A stretch of 27,481 bases of DNA from Porphyra umbilicalis (taxonomy: Eukaryota; Rhodophyta; Bangiophyceae; Bangiales; Bangiaceae), in contig KV919297.1 of NCBI GenBank assembly GCA_002049455.2, positions 1 to 27,481 of the forward strand, written 5' to 3'. Positions 8,294 through 17,128 of the stretch are shown here, piece after piece. How positions within the stretch are numbered: position 1 is the stretch's first letter; every line of letters begins with the position of its first letter. The translations under genes were made by a program, and so were the position numbers. The notes under the pieces were generated by a model. The model saw nothing but the letters and a program-made list of their open reading frames with translations, did no database searches and had not been told where the DNA came from.

Positions 8294-11200
8294 ATGGATG
8301 GTCCCTCACCCGACCGGGTCTATGCCGAGGACGACCCGATGCGCCCGGCCACTCGAAGCGCCCTGGATTGCCCTACGTGCTTTACGCGATGCGCCACACG
8401 TAGCGGCCTGATGTGGCACCGATTGGGCCACCTGCAGGCATCCAACCTTGCCGGGGAACGGGGTCGCGGCCGGGCTGCTGGCAGACCTCCTCCTCTGAGG
8501 ACTCCCGGCTCTGACAATACGGGCGCTCCTGGACGTTTGGCCGGCGACCTCGGCGGCTCGTCGACAAGCGCAGACGGGGGGGGCGCGGATGGCCGGACAG
8601 CCGTCGATGGCACCGGAGAGGTGGGAGCGCTGCCTGCTGGCGGCGGTCCCGGCGCTGAAGATGCGGTGGTCGCTGGCGACGGGGCGTCATCAACCCCAGT
8701 TGTTGCCACCCAAGCCACCCCCATTCAAAGGACGGCGGCCTGCAATACGGACGGCTCGGCGGCGGCCAGTGGCTCCCACGCTGACGCACCTCCTGCGGCC
8801 GGAGTCAAGTTGGTTGACCATTCGGTCAACGCTGGTCTCCCTGTCGCACTCGGTGGCGCTGCCCGATTCGCACTTGACCCAGAGAACGTCAGTGATGGTG
8901 TTCGCCGACACATTGAGACGCTACTGGCAGTCTCACGCCACGCGGTCGCTGGCACAAACCCCGAAGGCGGACGCAAGCGCCGCCGACTCGATCCTGGGGA
9001 CGCGTCGACGGCGACGGAGTACACGTACACGACCGTTTCCACTGCCGTGCAGGCCCTCTACGAAGAGGAGGGGGACTGGGAGCACTCCGACCCGCTAGTC
9101 AACCGGCGCAAGGGCTGGCGGCCTGGTCGATTTGATTCCTTTCGCTTGCGCGCCGTGCAGCGTTTTGCCCTGGAGAGCGGAGGCGGCGGGCTTTCGCTCG
9201 AGGGCATCGAGAAATTGTGGGACCTGTTGGACACCTGGGACCGTACTAGGCCCGGAATGCCGATTGACGGCGGCCACGACGCTACCATTCGAGACTCGTT
9301 CAACTCGGTCAACGACTTTAAGAATGCGGTGCGGGACGATGTGGACGACGCCGTGCTGGGCGCCGGGTGGCTGAGGTGTCCCCTAGTGGTTGACGGCCAG
9401 AAGTTTGTGGTCTTCTTCCGGCCGGTCCTCGAGGTGATCCTGGACATGCTAAAGCGTGGTAAGGATGTGCGTCTATGGAGCGGTGAGACGGGCCCGGCGC
9501 CGCCCTCCAACATCCGCGAGACGCCGATGGACGGGGACGCGTTCCGCCTCAATGAGACGGAGCTCATGACCGAGAAGAAGGACGGCTCGTGTTTCGTGCT
9601 CGGGTTCCACGTGTACAGCGACGCAAGCCAACTGTCGTGGTCTGGCGGTACGTTTCCTGTGGCGCACGCGAGAGGAGAAGAGCTATCGTTTTGAGTTGTG
9701 GTCAAAACAGTACCGTCGTGTTGTCGGTGATCCTAACATTGTCTTTGAGTCGTTGCGTCACCATCGTTTCCTGTTGCGTCTGGCCGACGTTTCTCTTGAT
9801 GTAATCAGCTCACAAGTTATACCCCCTTCGTGTCCGCGTCGTCAACGTCATCACCGGGGACGCAGAGTGGGAACCCATTGCGTACATCCCGCTCGTGCGC
9901 AAGCAGAAAGAGCCGGCGGCGGAAAGTCGTGGCCGTGAGCGCCGCAGCGCTCTCCTTCAGCGCGTCCTATACTTGGCTTTTCGCACAACGGTCGTCGCTA
10001 GCCACATCGGTGTCGCACACGTGCACGAGGGAAAGAACCTTGTGGCTTTCCCCCGCCTCCTGCTCTACATGAGTGACCAGCCCGAGGAGAAGGCCGTGTT
10101 GTGTCTTAAGGGTGGCAACTGCCGGCACCCGTGCTCAACCTGCATCGTTCGAGTTGAGGAGGCTGGGGCCCCAGCCGCGCTGAACGCCAAGGATCGCGAC
10201 GCTGTGATTACAATCGAACGGCAGCTGGAGGGGGCGGCGCACAAACGCTACCAGCGGGAGAGCGTGCGACGCGCCGAGCTGGAGGCGATGGACAGCGCCC
10301 ACAACCGCGTGCCTGTCGTCGCTGGCATGGCGGGCATGACGACTGCGCCTTTTATGCTGTACAAGTCTATTGGATTTGATGCCCTCCACGTACGTTCGGT
10401 GTTCAGATTTGTGTGCGTGGTTGCATACTGCCTCTTACTATGCGTTCAAGGGTTCATGTCTGGGACGTGCTGGGTGGTCGTTGGTGACCATGGGCCCTCC
10501 TAGAACTTCTGTGTGGCACGTCGGTCTAACTTTGTGGTAGTTCCATCTTGGGCTCCCGTGTTCCCTTGCCGGCTGGCCGGTACCTGCCGCTTGCTCTTGC
10601 AGATTTTGGACTTGGGTGTCACGCGCCTGCTCGTACACAGGCTTGTGCGCGTGTTCCCATACATATGTGAAGGCTACTACCCGCTGTGCGAGACGATTTG
10701 GGCTACGTTCCGGGTTGCCAACAAGCGCATCGAGTTCATGGGTCGGCGTAGCAGAGCGAGCCGACTACCGCCTGGGTATGCTTGCATCGTTCTCCTGCTT
10801 TATAGGGACGCTTGGTGGCCGTTTTGCACCATGTGCTTGCGGCGCCCCGCGCGCGGTGGGCAGGCGTTGTGCCATGTTCTCTTTTTGGATGTATGAACCC
10901 GCGACGCGTGCAGTTATCTGACATGGATGGCGACATCGTCCTCTTATTGTGCACCACGCTGGTCTGATGCTATTCTCAATATGTCTGCATTGCACGCGCC
11001 CGGAACCTCTGCAGGTACATCGTTCCAGAGGGGGACAAACAGGCAACATTCACTGGGGCAGACCAACGAGCCGGGGTCTTTGTACTTGCGTACGCAGTGG
11101 CTGGCATCTTCGGACGCGGCCGGCCTCGCCCAAGGAAAGACAAAACCGGTGCGAACAAGGATACTGCAGCTGGACGTGCCCGACCAGCAGCTCGCAATGC

Positions 11201-12692
11201 CGCGTCTGGTGGTAACGGAGCCCCCGCACGCGGCCAAACAGCGAAGCGCGCCAAGAGACCCGCGGTGAAGTCGGCCGGCGGTGGCAGCAATGGCGGGGGC
11301 ATCTTTGGTGGTATGGATCCGGACGATGATGAGGACCTCCCCACGGGCTTCAAGTTTGACTGGGGCGCGTATCGAGCCGCTTTCGGCGAGACGCCCATTG
11401 AGGACGCCGTCACAATCATGTTCGCAGAGTATGCCGAGCTCTACGCCCAAATTGCCGGGTGGACAACCTCCGCTACCCCCGCACCGATGTCGTTGGAGGA
11501 GGGGAAGGCCATCCAGGAGAAAGCGTCCAACTTTGTGCTCAACATCATGTCACCCATTCTTGGTTACGTGCACACGAGTAAGGTGCACAAGCTTTTGGCA
11601 CACACGTTGGACTCGATCCGCTACCACGGTCATCTGCGTCACGGCAACACGAGCGCTAACGAGGCGGCCCACAAGTTGGACAAGAAGTTCTACCGCCGCA
11701 CCAATATGGCGATCGACACGTTCACCGGACAGCTAGTGCGTCAGGCCCAAGGCGCTCGAGAGATTGGGCGCCGCAACGACGTCGCTGACGCCCATGCCCG
11801 GCGCACACTCCCGCTAGTGCCACCACTGCCTGACCGTCGTTCCTTGAGCGCCAGACGTCGCAGCTCGGCCGTTGATTCCGGCGATGGGGGGGCCCCTGAT
11901 GCCGCTGGTGACGGCTCTAAACGTCAAGCAAGCCGCGACCAGACAACTGCTGCTGGCGGCAGAGTCGGACACGCTGCTAGTGGGGGGATAGCACCAGCCT
12001 CAGGGGCATCTACGGACACTCCCAGGAGGAGATCCGCGGACTACCTGACGCGGCACACCATTGGCGTGCTGTCGCAGCGGCCCGGGCTCTCGGAACTGAG
12101 CACTCTCTTCAAGTTGCCGTCGACACGCAGAGTGCCTGTTCTCTCCACGGTGGAGTTCACGGCAGAGTTCGACTGCGGTACCAAGCACAAGCAGCTGCTA
12201 CGGGCCTCACCGCAATTCCGAGACGAGAGGTCCTGGTACGACGCCATCCTCTTTTCTGTTCACAGTGGGCCGGTAGGGGCTCACGGTGATCGCACCGGGA
12301 AAGGCTCCAGCAGTGGCGATAGCGACGGCGACAGCTCCTGTGCGGGCCGCATCCCGGACGAGGTGCACGTCGGGGAGGTTCGCGCCATCATTCGATGCAA
12401 GGACGATGACTTTGCTGTCGTCTGCGACATGGACGTGGTGGATGCGGTACCTGGGTGTCCCTTTGGGGAAAGGGATTGCAGCAGGCTCAAGTGGGCCCTG
12501 TCTGCTACCGGCGGGAGCTTGATACGGGCTGTGCCGCTCAGCCAAGTGCGGCGGCTTCTCCATGTCGTCCCCGATTTCCAGAACCTGGCGTCCAGGAAGG
12601 GATTAGGGGCTGCTCCAGCTGGCTACCGGTCCCCAGCGGACGACCGTCGCGCGATGCGGTACTTCGTCAACGAGTTCTATCCGTGGGCGTGA
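8294..12692 (+). CDS. Plavaka/CACTA-like transposase, four exons, 1261 aa
   Basis: Inferred exons are 8294-9647, 9809-10389, 10603-10775 and 11015-12692. All three introns (161, 213 and 239 bp) are GT-AG with donors GTACGT, GTACGT and GTATGC, and joining them keeps one frame to the TGA at 12690-12692. The start sits in ACCATGG. Residues 26-46 form a canonical C2H2 finger (C26, C29, H42, H46). The catalytic core resembles Plavaka-type RNase H-like transposases: VYSDAS (D443) with SGAHKLYPL across the first splice junction, then FPRLLLYMSDQPEE (D541) followed by a Cys cluster (C550, C556, C560, C563), and LDLGVTRLLVHRL at about 647. The region VHKLLAHTLDSIRYHG at about 893 and NEAAHK at about 918 is a candidate for the remaining acidic residue (E919). 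The product should cut and rejoin DNA at the element's ends in the nucleus. Residue assignments are by resemblance. Confidence 0.87.
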
Positions 12693-13755
12693 AGACGTGT
12701 GGAGGAGGTAGTGGCGGTGCCGAGATTAGGTAGGTGCGGTGAAGGTGGGCCTGTGGTGATTGATTTCAACATGTTGCAACCGTCGGGCAGCCTAGGCCCG
12801 TGCTCGGCCTCGGCCGTAAGCTACAAACAGCCTGCAGCTAACGACTCGACCGAACCCACTGCCCACCTTGCCGCGTACGCGCAGGAAACGTGGTAGATGG
12901 TGGCGTGGTGGATGCCAAAGGCGTCTCCAAGACGCACGTTTGGACGTCGGCGGCGGCGGTCGCGGCGGCGCCGTCAGGCTAGGGCGCCCCCTCCCGCCAC
13001 GGCACCTCCAAGCCCGCCGTGGCCACCAGAAGGGGTGCAGAGGGAACCCGTCGCCGCCGCGACGGGGTTCTAGTCGAATTGACTCTTCTCCACGGCGTGG
13101 AAGAGGAGATCGTCGGCGCCCAAGCACCCTCACGTCGCCGACGGGTGGGCGTCGGCGCCCGTGGTGCCGGGGGAGTGGGGCGGGGCGCCAGTCGGTGTCC
13201 TCGGCGTGGTGGTGGGGGGGGGCGCGTGTCGGCGGCGAAGCGCAGAGGGGGGGCGCGGGGGCGGTGGGTGCCGACGGGGCGGGGAGTGGACGACGCGAGG
13301 GCTGTGGTGCCCCCCCATCGCCCCGCGACGAAGGCGGCGCGGAAGGTGCGGACGAGTGCCGCGTCGCAGCGCACGCATGCGGCGGCGCCGGCCTCCGCGG
13401 CGCCGACAGAGGCACCGAGACTTGGCGTTCGTCGCGCGCGGCGAGCCGACGTCGGTGACCGCCGACGGCTTGTCCGGCGCCGACGTCGGTGACCGCCGTC
13501 GGCTCGTCCGTCTCCGTCACTGAGGCTTGGCGCAGGCGAGCGGGAGCTTGGCGCAGGCGAGCGGGAGAAACGCCAAGTCTTACGGAGGAGCCGCAGACCC
13601 GCTCGAGTGGCGACTGCCCCGCTGTACACATTGCACCATCCAATGAGAAGGGCTCCTGCCAGTCCGGCACGTGCGTTGCTACGGATTGCGGCCGTCGCGA
13701 AGCCGGCAGCTGAATCTCTGTTGGCACCGTACAGGCCGAGATTTGGTCCCTGTTC
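12693..13755. other. Right internal part of the transposon, no gene assigned
   Basis: This stretch lies between the transposase stop and the right motif cluster. From about 12.95 to 13.45 kb it is extremely GC-rich, and open frames on both strands overlap. A 445-codon minus-strand frame here crosses the right TIR into the flank, which argues against it being a transposon gene. Two short tandem duplications lie at 13445-13566. Confidence 0.45.
13445..13566. repeat. Two adjacent short tandem duplications
   Basis: GCCGACGTCGGTGACCGCCG occurs at 13445 and again at 13479, a 34-bp period. Immediately after, a 21-bp unit (GCTTGGCGCAGGCGAGCGGG plus A) occurs at 13525 and 13546. The first unit contains the palindrome CCGACGTCGG. 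Confidence 0.8.
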
Positions 13756-13854
13756 CCATCGTTTTTATGGTTTCGATGGGACCGTCGATGGTCCCATCGA
13801 CGACGGTTTTCGACTGCTCGATGCCTAATCGCAGCGTCGATGGAAGATCGATGG
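13756..13854. repeat. Right subterminal CGATGG motif cluster
   Basis: CGATGG occurs at 13774, 13786, 13838 and 13849, and CCATCG at 13756 and 13794, six motifs in about 100 bp. This mirrors the cluster at the left end and supports a shared protein-binding function at both termini. Confidence 0.8.
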
Positions 13855-13878
13855 GAAATAGTCCAAAGGAGACGATCG
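13848..13878 (-). repeat. Right terminal inverted repeat
   Basis: Read on the minus strand this begins CGATCGTCTCCTTTGGACTA and continues TTTCCCATCGA, matching the left end with three differences. The outer CGATCG (13873-13878) could instead be half of a target-site duplication. Confidence 0.85.
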
Positions 13879-14483
13879 GGGCACCCCCAACTCCCCGCGT
13901 CGATTGGCCAACGCGCGGCCGCTCGTGCCGGCCCAGTGCACCCGCCCACTCTTGTCGGGCTCTGCCCCTCCGCGGCGGCCGCCACGCCAGCAATTACCAT
14001 CTCGGACCGGTACAGTACAGTAGCGCGTGTTGGTGCGCCGCCCGACCGATGCTGCGGCGCCGCGTGGCCGCCGCTTCGACGACGTCTCTTCCATGGCGGG
14101 TCACCTGCCCCGCCGCGTGATCGTGTCACTAGCCGGCCGACGGGTTGCCACCGGTGGCAAGGCGGGTTTGCCTGAGGCCGGCGAGAAGGGCGCCAGTTGG
14201 ACCCGTCGTCCCGCCATTGCTAGCGATGTTGGCCTGGGAGCGATCCCGCTGGTGTGTCTATCCCCTTGGTAGGCCCCATGGGCGCACCAGCGGCCAGCCG
14301 CCCGAGTCGGCGGAAGAGCTTAAGTTCGAGGCGGCCAGCACCACTGTGGCAGCTGGTACTCCCCCCCATCCCATCCTGTTCCGCCACACAGCATCCCCAG
14401 ACGCTGCCTCACCCCCATCGCCTCTACCCGTCCTCACGGTGGCCCGCTGCCCCCCCCGTCCGCTCCCCCCCCTCTTCCGCATC
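13879..14483. other. Flank between transposon and secreted-protein gene
   Basis: GC-rich sequence with no convincing gene. It includes a C/T-rich stretch at about 14360-14480 immediately before the ATG at 14484, which may be the promoter or leader of the next gene. No TATA-like string is obvious. Confidence 0.4.
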
Positions 14484-14888
14484 ATGGCCATCCGCCGGTG
14501 CACCCTTGCCTCCCTGGCCGCCGTCGCTGTCGCCGCCGCTGTCGTCGCCACGACCGCTGCCGCACCTGCGGGCGCGCCCGTGCCGGACGGTTCCCTGCTC
14601 GACGGCAAGCCGCCCGCCGACGTGCACTCCCAACTGACCGCCTTTGCGAGCGAGTGCGCCAGCCACCGCAGCAGCTGTTACAGCGGCGCCGCAGGTGCCG
14701 TCGTCAACCCCGCCGCCTGCGAGCGGTGCGTCACGTATTGTTTCGCGCTGGTCGTGGTCGCCGCCGAGCACGAGGACACGGATGCGTTGGACGTGGCCGT
14801 GGCAGGCCAGCTCGACTGTCAGGAGCGGCTGGAGGATGGGGGGGGGGGATGCAACCGACGCCGCCGCCGACACCGACACCAGAGCTGA
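14484..14888 (+). CDS. Small secreted Cys-containing protein, unknown
   Basis: The frame starts at ATG 14484 and ends at TGA 14886-14888, 134 residues. The N-terminus (MAIRR, then an Ala/Val-rich core ending near TTAAAPAGA) is a typical signal peptide. The mature part has several Cys (SECASHRSSCYSG, AACERCVTYCF, LDCQERL), suggesting disulfides in a secreted or cell-wall protein. The end is odd. After a run of 11 G (14838-14848) the frame turns into an Arg/His string, while a shifted frame gives a Pro/Thr-rich tail (QPTPPPTPTPEL) ending in a stop at about 14952. A miscounted G run may therefore hide a longer, Pro/Thr-rich C-terminus. No family is recognised. Confidence 0.55.
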   Translation: MAIRRCTLASLAAVAVAAAVVATTAAAPAGAPVPDGSLLDGKPPADVHSQLTAFASECASHRSSCYSGAAGAVVNPAACERCVTYCFALVVVAAEHEDTDALDVAVAGQLDCQERLEDGGGGCNRRRRRHRHQS

Positions 14889-16770
14889 CGTCGACGCCGG
14901 CGCCGGCGCCGACGGCGTCAGCAACCCCCAACGGCGCGAGATCGGCGTCGTAACTCGGCGTGGCAAACGACCAGCGGTGCTGATCAGTGGCGGCACAGCC
15001 GTACACGTTTGACCTCCTTCCTTGTACTCGACGTCACCCCGCTGTTTGCCTTGCGTATCGACCTCACCCTGCTCCTTGCCCTGCGCCCCATGAGGAGGGG
15101 CTTGAAGCGAAGCGTTTTTCTTGTGCACGCCTGATCATATTAATCAACAAATCGTTTCTGGTCCGTGTGCTCCATCTGCTTGAAATAGAGCACCCCACAG
15201 AACCGAGCCTTACCTGGTTGCCCCCGCGCTCCGGGCTGTACCCCCAGTCTCCCGCTTCACCGCCCCCAGTTGTGGCCTACCAACCCCCCTTCTACCGCCT
15301 ACCTCTGCCATCAACCACACTACCCCGTCACGCCCTCCCAACTTACATTGGCTCCTTTGGCGCCCATCCATGGGGGTGTGGCGTGGGGGCGGGAGAGCGC
15401 ACGGTGGGAGACGTGGGCAGCGGGCGCCTGGAGGGCTTCACTGCATCCCGTACTGCGGCGGTCGCTAGAACGGCACCCGATGGAGCAATGGCGGGCCGGC
15501 AGTCCCAGATTGCACGCCGGCAACGGCGCGGCCTCGGGCTGCGACAGCCGTGACTCGCAGGCAACGTTAGACGCCCGCCTCAACTGCCCCCGCACAAACC
15601 TCCGACGCTCCTCGCACGCGACGCGCCCGCCACCCCCCCTCTCCAGAGCTGCCGTCTCCAAAACCGCTAGCCGCCCGTCTCGCGCGCATGGGTGCGCATG
15701 GAAAACGGGGGGGGGCGGGGGGCGCCGCCCGTCACTGGCGGGCCGCGGTCGACGCCGTGGCGGCGGCCGCCCACGGCGGCGCCGATGGCGACTGCGGCCC
15801 GACGTCGTGCGGCCGCACTGCGGCGAGCGGCGGTGGCGGCGGCGGCGACCGACGCGCCGTCCGCCGTCCCCATCGCAGAGCCGTGGCCGCCACAGGCGCA
15901 CGTGGCGGCGGCCGGCACGCGCCAGGCACGCCGGGAGGAGCAGGCGCCGCCGTCGCCGCGGCAGCCACATTCGAGGCGGCCGCCGTGTCGGCCGGCGGCG
16001 GCCACGCGGCGGCGATGGCGGCGGCGGCAGCGGCGACGGCGGCCACGAAGGCGGTGACGGTGGCCGAGCCGACGGCCACCGCGTGTGGCGCCACGGCGGC
16101 CGTTGGTGCAGCGACGCCGACTGGGGTAGCGTGAGCAGCCGCCGCTGCCAACGCCTCTTAGACACGAGGTCACCTCGACCGCGTGTGCGTGGCGACGGCG
16201 GCGCGCCACTGCTGCCGCGCCCGTGCGCACACACGGGGCGCCTCGGTGCGGGGGGCGGCTCGGGCTGCGCCCGCCGGGAGCCCCCGCACGATCGGCCGGC
16301 GGGGCTGCCGACGCGTGCCCGCCGCCGCTTCCACGCGGAGCGGGGGCGTGCCGACGCTGTGGCGCCGGCGGCCATCGGGGGGCCAACACAGTCTTCCCCC
16401 CGCGTGCGCCCATGCGCAGCGTCTACGGGAGGCGCCCGCCGGCGGGGGCGCCAACCACCGGCAGCGGGGGCAGGGTCGGGCGTGCCTCAACCCCGGCCAT
16501 GCGCCACGCCGGCGCGCGGGTGGCCAAGGCCAGCGGCGCCGCCGCCGTGGGCGGCCCGATGGCGCCCCACCACGGGCGGCGGTGCCCTGCCGGCCGGCCG
16601 CCGCCGCGGCGGTCGCCCGCGACCGCCGACGCTGCAGCGGCTGGGCGGTGACGCCGCCGTGGCGGCGGCTACCGCCCTCATGGGCACGCCGGCGGACGCC
16701 GCGGCCCCCGGCGCCCGACCGCTCCGGCGGCCAAAGTCACCGGGTAGCGTACATCCTTGTGTGCTGCGAT
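14889..16770. other. GC-rich stretch with ambiguous Ala/Arg-rich frames
   Basis: From 15.0 to 15.65 kb GC is moderate and nothing is called. From 15.68 to 16.75 kb, open frames overlap on both strands. The least implausible are a plus-strand Ala-rich frame from ATG 15688 to TGA 16132-16134 (148 aa, ending ATKAVTVAEPTATACGATAA) and a plus frame ending at 16772 (GGDAAVAAATALMGTPADAA). They could be pieces of one frame-broken gene, but no domain or intron supports this. Confidence 0.3.
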
Positions 16771-16772
16771 AG

Positions 16773-16837
16773 TCAAGCGTTCGGGTATATACCCGAAAAA
16801 AGTACGCGCAAATACGCTTGAGGAAAATTACGCTTGA
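16773..16837. repeat. Palindrome nested in inverted TCAAGCGT/ACGCTTGA repeats
   Basis: Positions 16780-16797 (TTCGGGTATATACCCGAA) form a perfect 18-bp palindrome. TCAAGCGT at 16773-16780 abuts it, and its reverse complement ACGCTTGA occurs at 16814-16821 and again at 16830-16837. The stretch opens an AT-richer island (about 16.77-17.10 kb) downstream of the zinc-finger gene's stop. Confidence 0.8.
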
Positions 16838-17128
16838 AGACCCCTGGTAGGGAGCCAAACGGACCGCCAAAAACGTTCTTTAAGTACTCCCACAACGTGC
16901 ACTGGAAAAAAGGATTTTTCTCTCGACGTGTGGGTGTGGAGAGCACCCTATGATAGATAGACTAAAGTCCAGGGAAATGTCTCTTAAATTTTACCAAGAG
17001 AAGAGTAACCGAAACTGTATCGAGCACCGAAGAGGGTAGATGCATACCAACCAGGACTCACCGCTGATGCGGGCGCCACAAAAAAAGGTTTAGAAAACGC
17101 GGACCTCCCCCCGCGACGCCGTCGCCTC
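16838..17128. other. AT-richer spacer downstream of the zinc-finger gene
   Basis: GC drops sharply and A-runs appear (for example at 17080-17087). Because the next gene ends at 17129 on the minus strand, this is most likely its 3' untranslated region and downstream spacer. No open frame is worth calling. Confidence 0.5.

Larger units (their letters stand above)
1884..13878. mobile_element. About 12 kb two-gene Plavaka/CACTA-like DNA transposon
   Basis: The sequence at 1884-1914 and the reverse complement of 13848-13878 match at 28 of 31 positions, forming terminal inverted repeats about 12 kb apart. Each end also carries a dense cluster of CGATGG/CCATCG motifs (1908-2006 and 13756-13854), as subterminal transposase-binding repeats do in CACTA-type elements. 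Between them lie an intact plus-strand transposase gene (8294-12692) and a divergent minus-strand gene (5502-2710), with a 2.8 kb region between their starts. Intact TIRs and an intact transposase suggest recent, possibly still active, transposition. The exact edge is uncertain because the outermost CGATCG is palindromic and could be a 6-bp target duplication instead of TIR. The ends do not begin with CACTA. Family placement rests on the transposase. Confidence 0.85.

Noticed and set aside
12792..14129. 445-codon minus-strand open frame
   Set aside because: It crosses the right transposon end from internal sequence into the flank, is Arg/Pro/Ala-rich and has no domain. This is best explained by GC-rich composition.
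15270..16772. 500-codon plus-strand open frame
   Set aside because: It is almost entirely Arg/Gly/Pro strings, competes with open frames on both strands over the same bases and has no domain. Only short parts near its end look coding.
16773..16837. Calling the palindrome a MITE
   Set aside because: No target duplication or second copy is visible in the window, so it is only listed as a repeat.
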